Assembly (NCBI GenBank): GCA_030823955.1
Contig: JAVBYO010000002.1
Coordinates: forward strand, 62,001-126,000
Source: Gallionellaceae bacterium
GTDB lineage: Bacteria; Pseudomonadota; Gammaproteobacteria; Burkholderiales; Gallionellaceae
Length of the DNA: 64,000 nt
Reading direction: 5' to 3'
The position numbers and the translations under genes were made by a program. Below the pieces are notes generated by a model. That model saw nothing but the letters and a program-made list of their open reading frames with translations, did not search any database and was not told where the DNA came from. Of the stretch, positions 50,940 to 60,167 are shown piece after piece. The stretch's first letter is position 1, and each line of letters begins with the position of its first letter.

Positions 50940-52402
50940 TGGGTAAGCCAACCGGATTCATGGAATTTGATCGCGTCAGTGAAGGTTACGCGCCGGTCGA
51001 GCAGCGTCTGAAGCATTATCAGGAGTTCGTCGCGCATCTGAGTGATGCCGAGGCCAAACAGCAGGGCGCGCGCTGTATGGATTGCGGCATTCCGTTCTGC
51101 AATAACGGTTGCCCGGTCAACAACATCATCCCCGACTGGAACGACCTGGTATATCGCGGCAACTGGAAGCAGGCGCTGGACGTGTTGCATTCCACCAACA
51201 ACTTCCCCGAAGTGACCGGCCGCATCTGCCCGGCACCGTGTGAAGCGGCGTGTACGCTGAACATCAACAACGACGCTGTCGGTATCAAGTCGATCGAACA
51301 CGCCATCATCGATAAGGGCGGCGAGAGCGGCTGGGTGGTTCCGCAACCCGCACAGAAAAAGACCGGTAAAAAGGTCGCGGTGGTTGGTTCCGGCCCGTCC
51401 GGTCTGGCTGCGGCACAACAATTGGCGCGCGCCGGTCACGCGGTGACGGTGTTCGAGAAGAACAGCCGTATCGGCGGTCTGATGCGTTACGGCATCCCAG
51501 ACTTCAAGCTGGACAAGCGTTTGATCGACTGGCGCATGGCACAACTTGCCGCCGAAGGCGTCAAGTTCCAGACGAATACCTTTGTCGGCAAAGAACTGCC
51601 GGGCAAGGGTATCGCCAACGATGCGAAGAAGGTCGTCAGCCCGAAAGAGCTACAAAAGGAGTTCGATGCCGTGATCCTCGCGGGAGGTGCCGAGCAGCCG
51701 CGCGACCTGCCGGTGCCGGGGCGCGAGTTGAAAGGTGTGTATTACGCACTGGAGTTCCTCATTCCGCAGAACAAAGAAGTGGCCGGTGACGGCAAGAACC
51801 CGATCAATGTCGCGGGCAAAGATGTCGTCGTCATCGGCGGCGGCGACACCGGCTCGGACTGTGTCGGTACTTCGAACCGCCACGGTGCGGCATCGGTGAC
51901 CCAGATCGAAGTGATGCCGCGCGCACCGGATCAAGAGAACAAGCCGCTGACCTGGCCGTATTGGCCGCTCAAGTTGCGCACCTCCAGTTCGCATGACGAG
52001 GGTTGCGTACGCGACTGGGCCATCGCCACCAAGGAATTCGTCGGCGAGAACGGCGTGCTTAAAGCCATCAAGGCAGTACGCGTCGAATTCAAGGACGGCA
52101 AGATGGGCGAAGTGCCGGGCAGCGAGTTCGAGATCAAAGCCGACTTCGTGTTCCTCGCTATGGGCTTCACCAATCCGCTGGCGCAGGTGTTGGATGCATT
52201 CGGGGTCGAGAAGGACGCGCGTGGCAATATCAAAGCCGCTACCGAAGGCGCGCTCTGTTACCAGACCAGTGCCAAGAAGGTATTTGCCGCGGGTGATATG
52301 CGGCGCGGCCAGTCGCTGGTGGTATGGGCGATCCGCGAGGGGCGACAAGCGGCACGTGCAGTGGATGAGTATTTGATGGGCAGCTCCGTTTTGCCCCGAT
52401 AA
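50939..52402 (+). CDS. gltD: Glutamate synthase small subunit
   Basis: The 487 aa flavoprotein transfers electrons from NADPH to the large subunit. Cysteine clusters [18 protein letters not shown] and CPAPCEAAC hold iron-sulfur centres. FAD ([19 protein letters not shown]) and NADPH ([15 protein letters not shown]) folds follow. It overlaps gltB by one base, so it is an operon. Downstream lies the repeat pair at 52422/52532. Confidence 0.97.
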   Translation: MGKPTGFMEFDRVSEGYAPVEQRLKHYQEFVAHLSDAEAKQQGARCMDCGIPFCNNGCPVNNIIPDWNDLVYRGNWKQALDVLHSTNNFPEVTGRICPAPCEAACTLNINNDAVGIKSIEHAIIDKGGESGWVVPQPAQKKTGKKVAVVGSGPSGLAAAQQLARAGHAVTVFEKNSRIGGLMRYGIPDFKLDKRLIDWRMAQLAAEGVKFQTNTFVGKELPGKGIANDAKKVVSPKELQKEFDAVILAGGAEQPRDLPVPGRELKGVYYALEFLIPQNKEVAGDGKNPINVAGKDVVVIGGGDTGSDCVGTSNRHGAASVTQIEVMPRAPDQENKPLTWPYWPLKLRTSSSHDEGCVRDWAIATKEFVGENGVLKAIKAVRVEFKDGKMGEVPGSEFEIKADFVFLAMGFTNPLAQVLDAFGVEKDARGNIKAATEGALCYQTSAKKVFAAGDMRRGQSLVVWAIREGRQAARAVDEYLMGSSVLPR

Positions 52403-52421
52403 TAAAAAATAAAAACAAATC

Positions 52422-52450
52422 CACCACAGAGACACCGAGACACAGAGAAA
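52422..52450. repeat. Intergenic repeat arm, left
   Basis: CACCACAGAGACACCGAGAC and the following CACAGAGAAA match the right arm at 52532-52560 in inverted orientation. The two are separated by about 80 bp in the gltD-hemE gap. A degenerate third copy lies near 25145. Confidence 0.8.
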
Positions 52451-52531
52451 GGCAACAACAGAAACTGATTCGACAGCGCACAAAATGATTATGGGTTGGT
52501 TGGTGCATGAGTTTTGGTTTGAGGTTTTGTT

Positions 52532-52560
52532 TTTCTCCGTGTTTTTGTGTCTCTGTGGTG
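52532..52560. repeat. Intergenic repeat arm, right
   Basis: TTTCTCCGTGTTTTTGTGTC then TCTGTGGTG is the inverted partner of 52422-52450, with several mismatches in the middle. A transcript could fold into a long imperfect hairpin. This family of CACAGAGACAC elements appears to be dispersed and non-coding. Confidence 0.8.
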
Positions 52561-52579
52561 AAATTCTTTAGGGATCACC

Positions 52580-53644
52580 ATGAACTTCAAAGTAAAGAAC
52601 GACACTTTTTTGCGCGCGTTGTTGCGAGAGCCTACCGAATACACTCCATTGTGGATGATGCGCCAGGCAGGCCGTTACTTGCCGGAATACTGTGCCACGC
52701 GCAAGCGCGCAGGCAGCTTCCTCGACCTGTGCAAGAGCCCGGACATGGCGACGGAAGTGACCTTGCAACCGCTGGATCGTTTCCCGCTGGATGCCGCCAT
52801 TCTGTTCTCCGACATCCTGACCGTGCCCGATGCGATGGGCTTGGGACTGTATTTTTCCGAAGGCGAAGGCCCGAAGTTCGAGCGCCCGCTGAAGACGGAA
52901 GCCGAAATCAAGGCGTTGCGCGTGCCGGACATCGGCAAAGATTTGAAATATGTGACCGATGCGGTAACGCAAATTCGCAAAGCGCTGGATGGGCGCGTGC
53001 CGCTGATCGGTTTCTCCGGCAGCCCGTGGACCCTGTCCTGCTACATGGTCGAGGGCGGCAGCAGCAGCGACTACGCCAAGGTGAAGACCTTGATGTACAA
53101 AGAGCCCAAGCTGATGCACCACATCCTCAGTACGACTGCTGATGCCGTGACGCAATACCTGAACGCGCAGATCGAAGCTGGCGCGCAAGCCGTGATGATC
53201 TTCGATTCCTGGGGCGGGGCGCTGTCACACGGCGCGTATCATGAATTCTCGCTGCCCTATATGCAGCGTATCGTGGCCGGGCTGATCAAGGAAAAAGACG
53301 GCGTACGCATCCCTTCCATCGTGTTCACCAAGGGCGGCGGATTGTGGATCGAGAGCATCGCCGATATCGGTTGTGACGCGGTCGGTCTGGACTGGACCAT
53401 GGACATCGGTGTGGCGCGTCAGAAGGTCGGCCACAAAGTCGCGCTACAGGGCAATATCGACCCGACGGTCTTGTTCGCCACTCCCGATGTGATTCGCAAC
53501 GAAGTCGAGAAAGTCTTGGGCAGCTATGGTTACGGTAGCGGTCATGTGTTCAATCTGGGGCACGGTATCTCGCAATTCACTGACCCGGACAATGCCGCCG
53601 CGCTGGTGCAAGCCGTGCATGAGCTCAGCAAAAAATATCATTAA
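52580..53644 (+). CDS. hemE: Uroporphyrinogen decarboxylase
   Basis: The 354 aa enzyme decarboxylates uroporphyrinogen III in heme synthesis. The N-terminal signature [19 protein letters not shown] and [16 protein letters not shown] are conserved in the family, and the length is standard. It stands alone between the repeat pair and a strong terminator. Heme demand is high in a cytochrome-rich lithotroph. Confidence 0.97.
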   Translation: MNFKVKNDTFLRALLREPTEYTPLWMMRQAGRYLPEYCATRKRAGSFLDLCKSPDMATEVTLQPLDRFPLDAAILFSDILTVPDAMGLGLYFSEGEGPKFERPLKTEAEIKALRVPDIGKDLKYVTDAVTQIRKALDGRVPLIGFSGSPWTLSCYMVEGGSSSDYAKVKTLMYKEPKLMHHILSTTADAVTQYLNAQIEAGAQAVMIFDSWGGALSHGAYHEFSLPYMQRIVAGLIKEKDGVRIPSIVFTKGGGLWIESIADIGCDAVGLDWTMDIGVARQKVGHKVALQGNIDPTVLFATPDVIRNEVEKVLGSYGYGSGHVFNLGHGISQFTDPDNAAALVQAVHELSKKYH

Positions 53645-53666
53645 AAGCGCTTGACAAGCGATGCGG

Positions 53667-53675
53667 TTATACACA
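53667..53675 (+). promoter_or_regulatory. DnaA box 1 downstream of hemE
   Basis: TTATACACA matches TTATNCACA exactly. It lies 23 bp after the hemE stop, upstream of the hemE terminator, and is the outlying member of the hemE-priA set. Confidence 0.6.
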
Positions 53676-53691
53676 AGGCATCGGATCAGAC

Positions 53692-53723
53692 AAAGGCCGC
53701 AGGTTGTTTCCTGCGGCCTTTGT
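53692..53723 (+). terminator. Terminator of hemE
   Basis: AAAGGCCGCAGG (53692-53703) and CCTGCGGCCTTT (53710-53721) form a 12 bp perfect stem with a six-base loop, followed by GTTG. The A-rich left side makes it bidirectional. Confidence 0.9.
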
Positions 53724-53831
53724 TGTTTGTTGCGCAATACGTTGATAAATAAGCCATAATTATGCAGCCCGAAATTTGGGCAGAGCAAAAAACCGTATAT
53801 ATCATTAGCAGTTAGCCGTATTGTTGAGACC

Positions 53832-53866
53832 TTATGCACATAGTTATCCACAGGATTTGTGCATAA
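53832..53866. promoter_or_regulatory. Cluster of three perfect DnaA boxes upstream of priA
   Basis: Within 35 bp lie TTATGCACA (53832-53840), TTATCCACA (53844-53852) and TGTGCATAA (53858-53866, reverse of TTATGCACA), all fitting TTATNCACA. They are 72 bp upstream of the priA start, in an AT-rich stretch. A fourth box lies at 53667. Such density by chance is very unlikely, so this is a probable DnaA-binding locus that may control priA or titrate DnaA. Confidence 0.85.
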
Positions 53867-53937
53867 GAAAAAATACCCATATCCATCAAGTGTATTGGCG
53901 AAATTCCACAGAATTCACCACAAAAAAAGCCATTAAC

Positions 53938-56118
53938 ATGCCCATAGTTCGAATCGCGCTGGATGTGCCTTTGTCAACCCTGTTCGATTATCTCGTCGGG
54001 GCGGATATCGCGGTCGAAACAGGCCAGCGCGTGCTGGTTCCGTTCGGGCGCAAACAGCTGGTGGGCATCGTGATGGAATTGTCGGAGGATTCCGATCTGG
54101 CAACGGATCGCATCAAGTCTATCGTGCGCGTGCTGGAAGATGTGCCGCCGTTGCCGGCTGAACTGCTGACATTGTTACGGTTTTGCAGCGAGTATTACCA
54201 TCATCCGCTGGGCATGACCGTTATGTCCGCGTTGCCGGCACGTTTGCGCGCGCAAGAAGTGGTCACAATAAAGCAGGAGTCGAGCTACCTTCTGTCGGAG
54301 CGGGGACGGATGCTCGATCTGGAAGAGTTCCCCAAGCGCCGCCAGGTACAGCGGCGCATCTTGCAGGCCTTGCATGAAGGCCCTGCCAGCGAAACGAAAT
54401 TGCGTGTGTTGTCGTCCAGTGTATCGGCCAATCTCAAGGTGCTGCTGGAAGAGGGCTGGGTGGAATGCAGCGTTGTACCGGAACTCGCACCCGAGGCGCA
54501 CGTCTTTAACGACGTTCACGTTTTATCCGAGGCCCAGCAGCGCGCGGTGGATGCCGTGGCCGCAGCGCGGGATTACCGCTGCTTCCTGTTGCACGGTATC
54601 ACCGGTAGCGGCAAGACCGAGGTGTATGTGCATCTGATGCAACAGGTGTTGCACCGCGGCGGACAGGTGTTGCTGTTGGTGCCCGAGATCAATCTCACGC
54701 CGCAATTGGAGCAGTATTTTCACGACCGTTTTCCCGATACCGAGCTGGCCAGTCTGCACAGCGGGCTAAGTGATGGCGAACGGGTAAAGAAATGGCTGCG
54801 CGCACAGTCTGGCCGCGCGCGTATCGTGCTCGGCACCCGGCTGGCGGTGTTCACCCCGCTGCCGCGACTCGGTCTGATCCTGGTGGATGAGGAGCATGAT
54901 GCCTCGTTCAAGCAACAGGACGGCCTGCGTTACTCGGCCCGCGATGTCGCCATCTTCCGCGCCAATCAGCGCGGAGTGCCCATCGTGCTGGGCTCCGCCA
55001 CACCGTCGCTGGAAAGTTACCACAATGCGCAAAGCGGGCGTTATCAACTGCTCAAGCTGGCGCAACGCGCAACCGAACAGGCACAATTACCGCAAGTGCG
55101 CTGCCTGAACATTGCGAATACACCGCTGCAGGACGGTCTCAGCCCAGCCATGCTGAGCGCACTGGAGCTGCGTCTGCAACGCAAAGAACAGAGCCTGGTG
55201 TTCATCAACCGTCGCGGTTATGCCCCGGTGCTGATGTGTACCGCCTGCGGCTGGCTGTCGGGTTGCACAAAATGCGCCGGCAAACTGGTGCTGCATCTGA
55301 AGGACCGCCGTTTACGTTGTCACCACTGCGGCCATCAGGAACGTGTACCCCATGCCTGTCCGGGTTGCGGCAACACCGATCTGCAGCCGGTCGGTATCGG
55401 TACGCAGCGTGTCGAAGAAGCGCTACGCACACACTTTCCGGCGGCGCGTATCTTGCGGGTGGACCGGGACAGCACGCGCAATAAAGGCGCGTGGAGTGTG
55501 ATGCGCAAACAGATCCACGATGAAGAGGTCGATATCCTGGTGGGAACCCAGATCCTGGCGAAAGGCCACGACTTCCCCAATCTGACGCTGGTCGGGGTGC
55601 TGAATCCGGACGGAGCGCTGTACAGTGCGGATTTTCGCGCCTCGGAAAAACTCTTTGCCCAGCTCGCGCAGGTGGCCGGCCGCGCCGGGCGCGCCGACAA
55701 GCCGGGAGAAGTATTGGTACAGACTGCCTTTCCCGACCACCCTTTATTCCGTGCATTGCGGGCGCATGATTTCGACACATGGGCGCAGATATTGCTAGCA
55801 GAGCGTCAGTCGGCGGACTTTCCGCCGTTCGCCTATCAGGTGTTGTTAAGTGCCGAAGGCAGGCAGGAACAGGAGGTATACACCTTCCTGCAACAGGCGC
55901 GCGGACAGGCGTTGCAATTGGCCATGCCGGTGGACGTGTATAGCGTGCTTCCATCCGCTTTGCCGAAGCGAGCGAACCACTTCCGCGCGCAACTGCTGGT
56001 GCAGAGTGACACCCGCAAAGCGCTACAGACATTCTTGCGAGTATGGAAGCCGTTACTGGATGGGTTGCCCGCGCAGAAGCTGCGTTGGTCGCTGGACATC
56101 GACCCGCTGGAATTTTAG
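53938..56118 (+). CDS. priA: Primosomal helicase PriA
   Basis: The 726 aa helicase restarts stalled forks by loading DnaB. The N-terminal DNA-binding part (VRIALDVPLSTLFDYLVG) is followed by Walker A GITGSGKTEVYVHL, VDEEHDASFKQ, the zinc-binding cysteines in CTACGWLSGCTKC and RCHHCGHQERVPHACPGCG, and AQVAGRAGRADKPG. The track start at 53821 adds an unlikely leader; ATG at 53938 gives MPIVRIALDVP. DnaA boxes lie upstream. Confidence 0.96.
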   Translation: MPIVRIALDVPLSTLFDYLVGADIAVETGQRVLVPFGRKQLVGIVMELSEDSDLATDRIKSIVRVLEDVPPLPAELLTLLRFCSEYYHHPLGMTVMSALPARLRAQEVVTIKQESSYLLSERGRMLDLEEFPKRRQVQRRILQALHEGPASETKLRVLSSSVSANLKVLLEEGWVECSVVPELAPEAHVFNDVHVLSEAQQRAVDAVAAARDYRCFLLHGITGSGKTEVYVHLMQQVLHRGGQVLLLVPEINLTPQLEQYFHDRFPDTELASLHSGLSDGERVKKWLRAQSGRARIVLGTRLAVFTPLPRLGLILVDEEHDASFKQQDGLRYSARDVAIFRANQRGVPIVLGSATPSLESYHNAQSGRYQLLKLAQRATEQAQLPQVRCLNIANTPLQDGLSPAMLSALELRLQRKEQSLVFINRRGYAPVLMCTACGWLSGCTKCAGKLVLHLKDRRLRCHHCGHQERVPHACPGCGNTDLQPVGIGTQRVEEALRTHFPAARILRVDRDSTRNKGAWSVMRKQIHDEEVDILVGTQILAKGHDFPNLTLVGVLNPDGALYSADFRASEKLFAQLAQVAGRAGRADKPGEVLVQTAFPDHPLFRALRAHDFDTWAQILLAERQSADFPPFAYQVLLSAEGRQEQEVYTFLQQARGQALQLAMPVDVYSVLPSALPKRANHFRAQLLVQSDTRKALQTFLRVWKPLLDGLPAQKLRWSLDIDPLEF

Positions 56119-56183
56119 GCATCAACTCGCGCATCTCGGGGCGCGGCGTATAATGCACGCAATTCAATCGCATGGAGCAGGAC

Positions 56184-56927
56184 ATGAAAGAGATACAACG
56201 ATTCACCCTGGGAGATCTGGCATTGCCCACAAGGACCCTGTTCACCGGATACCTGTTGGCCGTCGGTCTTGGATTGCTGTTCGCGGGCGTGCAGATCATG
56301 CTTACCCACGGCATGGCGGACGGCAAGCTCGGCTTGTCTGTAGATGACATCGTATACAGTTATTATGGCAAACGTGACGGCTCCAAGCTGGTGAGCAAAC
56401 TCAACGGCTCGATGAAAGACAACGCACCGCCCGAAGTACGCCTGGCCCTGATCAAATGGGCGGAGAGCGGCGCGCCGCAGAACGAGTGGGAAGAGCGTAT
56501 CTCCATGGATGTGGATCAATACTGTTCGCCCTGTCATGCCAATGTGCCGGGACTGGCCGACATCAGCGACAAGGCAGTGATGGATACGATGACCGCAGTC
56601 GACAGTGGTGCAACCGTCTCTACCCTGACCCGCGTTTCGCATATCCACCTATTCGGCATCTCCTTCATCTTCTTCTTCGTGGGCTGGATATTCACCTACG
56701 CGACCGGATTCTCGCCGCGAACCAAAGCGATCCTGATTTTTACTCCGTTCGCCTTCCTGATCGTTGACATCCTGGCTTGGTGGCTGACCAAGTGGAGCCC
56801 CAACTTCGCATGGTTGGTCATCATCGGCGGTTTCGGCTACAGTATGGCCGCGACCGTGATGATATTCACCTCGTTGTACCAGATGTGGATCGCACCGTTG
56901 CGTACTGTGAAGACACCGGCAGCCTAG
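56184..56927 (+). CDS. Inner-membrane mono-heme cytochrome c-type protein
   Basis: The 247 aa protein has four predicted membrane helices, at about 18-40, 153-174, 182-201 and 208-236. A single heme-c motif CSPCH is at residues 114-118, in the loop between helix 1 and helix 2, which would be periplasmic if the N-terminus is inside. Histidines in VSHIHLFGIS at the start of helix 2 could take part in axial or heme-b-like ligation. I do not recognise a characterised family. It could pass electrons from the quinone pool or a periplasmic donor. GGAG precedes the ATG at 56184. Confidence 0.75.
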   Translation: MKEIQRFTLGDLALPTRTLFTGYLLAVGLGLLFAGVQIMLTHGMADGKLGLSVDDIVYSYYGKRDGSKLVSKLNGSMKDNAPPEVRLALIKWAESGAPQNEWEERISMDVDQYCSPCHANVPGLADISDKAVMDTMTAVDSGATVSTLTRVSHIHLFGISFIFFFVGWIFTYATGFSPRTKAILIFTPFAFLIVDILAWWLTKWSPNFAWLVIIGGFGYSMAATVMIFTSLYQMWIAPLRTVKTPAA

Positions 56928-57030
56928 TTGTCGCGCCGGTGAGATGATTTGTTTACGGGATTGGGAGGGTATCTGTCGTTCGTAAGGTAAGGCCGGTTAT
57001 TTTTACAACACCAAACGGGAGGATGAGAAA

Positions 57031-57408
57031 ATGTCAAAGCAATCCATCGCAATCGTCGGACTAGGTAGGGTAGGTACGGTTTTTCTGGAGAAGTTGCTGG
57101 AACAGTCTGCAAAGGGCGTCAGCATCGTTGCAGTCGCAGAAAAAGGCGACACGGCGGGCACCAAGCTCGCCAAAGCACACGGCATAGAGAACCTGGACAT
57201 CGACCAATTGATTGCGCAGAGTGCAGGCATCGATATCCTGTTTGACCTGACCGGCTCGGCCGCAGTGCGCAAGGAGCTCCGGGAGAAACTGATGACATCG
57301 GCGAACCGCAATACCGTTATTGCCACCGAAAGTGTCGCGTTGCTGATCTGGGCGCTGATCTCCGAAGGCCATCAACTGCCCGAGGTTCATGCCAGAACCG
57401 GTTACTGA
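57031..57408 (+). CDS. Stand-alone Rossmann-fold NAD(P)-binding protein
   Basis: The 125 aa protein is essentially one nucleotide-binding domain: IAIVGLGRVGTVFLEKL with GxGxxG at residues 10-15, then VAVAEKGD and ILFDLTGSAAVRKEL, as in the N-terminal half of homoserine dehydrogenase or Gfo/Idh oxidoreductases. No catalytic domain follows; the frame ends and a different gene begins. A strong GGAGG site precedes the ATG, so it is probably expressed. It may be a sensor or a truncated dehydrogenase. Confidence 0.72.
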   Translation: MSKQSIAIVGLGRVGTVFLEKLLEQSAKGVSIVAVAEKGDTAGTKLAKAHGIENLDIDQLIAQSAGIDILFDLTGSAAVRKELREKLMTSANRNTVIATESVALLIWALISEGHQLPEVHARTGY

Positions 57409-57449
57409 TACCGCTCAACTTGCCGGCGCGTTGCGCGCCGGACAACACC

Positions 57450-58859
57450 ATGAAAGACCAAGATATAAATATTGCTCTGGCGGCAATAGTCGCCAGTGAC
57501 GGGATATTGACAGCACAAGCAGCCGCCCCTTTTTGCAAGGATTGGCGGGGAAGGTATGCCGGAGAAGCCCTGGCTGTCGTATTTCCCGCCGATACACGGC
57601 AGGTCAGCGAGGTGGTGAAGCTGTGTGTGGCCAATAACATCGCCATCGTGCCGCAGGGCGGCAACACCAGCCTGTGCGGCGCTTCGGTTCCGCTTGCAAA
57701 CGGTAGCAGGCAAGTCGTCATCAATCTCTCGCGTATGGATCGTATCCGTGCTGTCGATGCCATCAACTACACCATGACGGTGGAGGCGGGCTGCAAGCTC
57801 GCCGCGCTGTATGCTGCCGCAGAAGAGGCAGATCGCCTGTTCCCGCTCGGATTGACCGCCATCGCCCCGCATTGCGAGATCGGTGGCAATCTGTCCACCA
57901 ACGCCGGGGGTATCGGGGTGCTGCGTTATGGCAACGCGCGCGATCTGATGCTGGGGCTGGAAGTGGTGCTGCCGGACGGACGCATCTGGAACGGCCTGCG
58001 CAGGTTGCGTAAAGACAATACCGGCTACGACCTGAAGCATCTGTTCATCGGTGCAGAAGGTACACTGGGCATCATCACCGCCGCCGCACTCAAGCTCTAT
58101 CCCCGCCCGAGGTCAACCGCGACCGCCTGCATCGCGGTGCGGGATCCTGCCGAGGCCGTGTTATTGTTATCGCATCTGCGTGCCACTTGCGGCGACAAGA
58201 TCAGCGGTTTCGAGCTCATCTCCCGCTCCTGCCTCGATCTGGTATTGAAACATATCGATAATACCGCCGAGCCGTTCGCGCTACGGCATGAGTGGCTGGT
58301 TATCACCAAGTTGGCTGATGTGCTGCCGGCTCCGCTCGACGGTGTCTTGTCCGAAGCGTTGCGTACCTTCGGCGACGGGATCGCCGAATTTGAAGTCACC
58401 GCCGACGAGACGGCGGCGGAGCGCTGGTGGCGGATACGCAAAAACATCGCTGAAGCACAGAAGGCCGAAGGTATCAGCGTCAAACATGATGTCTCCGTGC
58501 CCATCAGTCATGTCGGGGAATTCATTACCCAGGCCAGTGCCGCCCTGCGTGCGGCTTATCCCGGTATCCGTATCGTCGCTTTCGGTCACCTCGGTGACGG
58601 TAACATCCATTACAACATCTCCATGCTGGATGCCGCGCGCAACGGCGCGTTCATCGCGCAGCACGAACATGAAGTCAATCGTATCGTGTACGGGGTCGTG
58701 GCCGGGCTGGACGGAAGTATCAGTGCCGAACACGGATTGGGTCAACTCAAGCGAGACGAGATCACCCACTACAAAAGCGCCCTGGAGCTGGAGCTGATGC
58801 GCAACATCAAACGCAGCTTGGATTCCGCCGGGTTGCTGAACCCAGGCAAGGTGATCTGA
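57450..58859 (+). CDS. FAD-linked 2-hydroxyacid oxidase/dehydrogenase (GlcD-like)
   Basis: The 469 aa flavoprotein has a PCMH-type FAD domain (VPQGGNTSLCGASVP, then GGNLSTNAGGIGVLRYG) and the C-terminal FAD-oxidase cap with GHLGDGNIHYNIS and SAEHGLGQLKRDEI. The family includes glycolate oxidase GlcD, D-lactate and D-2-hydroxyglutarate dehydrogenases; the substrate cannot be read. In a RuBisCO organism oxidation of glycolate from 2-phosphoglycolate is possible. GlcE and GlcF are not adjacent. The Rossmann gene lies 41 bp upstream. Confidence 0.85.
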   Translation: MKDQDINIALAAIVASDGILTAQAAAPFCKDWRGRYAGEALAVVFPADTRQVSEVVKLCVANNIAIVPQGGNTSLCGASVPLANGSRQVVINLSRMDRIRAVDAINYTMTVEAGCKLAALYAAAEEADRLFPLGLTAIAPHCEIGGNLSTNAGGIGVLRYGNARDLMLGLEVVLPDGRIWNGLRRLRKDNTGYDLKHLFIGAEGTLGIITAAALKLYPRPRSTATACIAVRDPAEAVLLLSHLRATCGDKISGFELISRSCLDLVLKHIDNTAEPFALRHEWLVITKLADVLPAPLDGVLSEALRTFGDGIAEFEVTADETAAERWWRIRKNIAEAQKAEGISVKHDVSVPISHVGEFITQASAALRAAYPGIRIVAFGHLGDGNIHYNISMLDAARNGAFIAQHEHEVNRIVYGVVAGLDGSISAEHGLGQLKRDEITHYKSALELELMRNIKRSLDSAGLLNPGKVI

Positions 58860-59032
58860 CTCGCCCCGGTTCTGGAGCGGGTGCGTGGCGAGTGTTATAA
58901 TCGCCGCAGAATCCGGACGGAATCGGTCGCGTGCAAGATCTACGGTTCTGTCTCCCTTGTGCGCCCCCGCCCGATTATCTTGACGATCAACAGATCTGTC
59001 TGTGTGCAGCACCAATCAGCAAGGAAGTCATC

Positions 59033-60124
59033 ATGAGTCTCAAATGCGGTATTGTCGGTCTGCCTAATGTCGGCAAGTCCACCCTGTTCAACGCACTCAC
59101 CAAAGCCGGCATCGCAGCGGAGAACTATCCCTTCTGCACCATCGAGCCCAACGTCGGCATTGTCGAGGTGCCCGATCCGCGCATGGACGAGCTGGCCAAG
59201 ATCGTCAAACCGCAACGTATGCAGCCCGCTATTGTCGAGTTCGTTGACATCGCCGGTCTGGTTGCGGGCGCATCCAAGGGAGAGGGGTTGGGTAACCAGT
59301 TTCTTGCCAACATTCGTGAGACCGACGCCATCGTGAATGTGGTGCGCTGTTTTGATGATGAGAACGTGGTGCATGTGGCGGGCAAAGTCGATCCTCTGTC
59401 CGATATCGAAGTCATCCTTACCGAACTGGCGCTGGCCGACCTTGCCGTAGTTGAGCGCACCATCCAGCGCGATGGTAAAAAAGCCAAATCCGGAGACAAG
59501 GATGCGCAAAAGTTGATCTCGGTGCTGGAAAAGTTACTGCCGCACATGAACGAGGGCAAACCTGCGCGCACCTTCGGTCTCAGCGAAGAGGAAAAAGAGA
59601 TCATCAAGCCGCTGTGCCTGCTCACCATCAAGTCGGCGATGTATGTGGGCAACGTGCTGGAAGATGGTTTCGAGAACAACCCGCACCTTGATCGGCTGCG
59701 TGAACATGCGGCGAAAGAGGGCGCGCCTGTCGTGGCGCTGTGCGCCAAGATCGAAGCTGAGCTGGCCGATCTGGAAGATGCCGACAAGAAAGAATTCCTA
59801 GCCGATCTCGGTCTGGATGAACCCGGACTGAACAGGTTGATCCGTACCGGCTACGACTTGCTCGGTTTGCAGACCTATTTCACTGCGGGTGTGAAAGAAG
59901 TGCGTGCCTGGACCATCCACAAAGGCGATACCGCACCACAGGCGGCAGGTGTCATCCATACGGATTTTGAAAAGGGCTTCATTCGTGCCCAGACCATTTC
60001 TTATGCCGATTTCATTGCCTGCGGCGGCGAGGCGGGGGCCAAAGAGAAAGGCAAGATGCGGGTGGAGGGGAAAGACTACGTCGTGCAGGACGGCGACGTG
60101 ATGAACTTCCTGTTCAACGTCTAA
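59033..60124 (+). CDS. ychF: YchF Obg-family ATPase
   Basis: The 363 aa protein matches YchF in length. G1 is [16 protein letters not shown]3 is [17 protein letters not shown], and the TGS-like C-terminal domain ends [18 protein letters not shown]. It binds ribosomes and hydrolyses ATP, affecting stress responses. The track start at 58931 is wrong; ATG at 59033 gives [21 protein letters not shown] at 58896-58901 suggests a promoter with a leader of about 125 bases. The usual partner pth is not adjacent. Confidence 0.96.
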   Translation: MSLKCGIVGLPNVGKSTLFNALTKAGIAAENYPFCTIEPNVGIVEVPDPRMDELAKIVKPQRMQPAIVEFVDIAGLVAGASKGEGLGNQFLANIRETDAIVNVVRCFDDENVVHVAGKVDPLSDIEVILTELALADLAVVERTIQRDGKKAKSGDKDAQKLISVLEKLLPHMNEGKPARTFGLSEEEKEIIKPLCLLTIKSAMYVGNVLEDGFENNPHLDRLREHAAKEGAPVVALCAKIEAELADLEDADKKEFLADLGLDEPGLNRLIRTGYDLLGLQTYFTAGVKEVRAWTIHKGDTAPQAAGVIHTDFEKGFIRAQTISYADFIACGGEAGAKEKGKMRVEGKDYVVQDGDVMNFLFNV

Positions 60125-60133
60125 ACCGCGCTT

Positions 60134-60158
60134 CCCGGCATCTGGCGCAGATGCCGGG
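60134..60158. terminator. Hairpin between ychF and the HDOD gene
   Basis: CCCGGCATCTG (60134-60144) pairs with CAGATGCCGGG (60148-60158) across a GCG loop, but no clear T tract follows on either strand. It lies between convergent genes, so it probably ends or protects transcripts. Confidence 0.6.
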
Positions 60159-60167
60159 GTGCAAACA

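Noticed and set aside
53645-53937. A second replication origin
   Set aside because: The box cluster is stronger than at dnaA, but genes on both sides run the same way, and the parS sites and dnaA-dnaN-gyrB lie at 0.2-9 kb. A regulatory or titration role is more likely.
53821-53937. N-terminal extension of priA as in the ORF track
   Set aside because: It would translate through the DnaA boxes and has no family match; ATG at 53938 gives the standard N-terminus.
55205-56350. 381 aa minus-strand ORF opposite priA
   Set aside because: Arg/Pro/Ala-rich antisense shadow with no domain.
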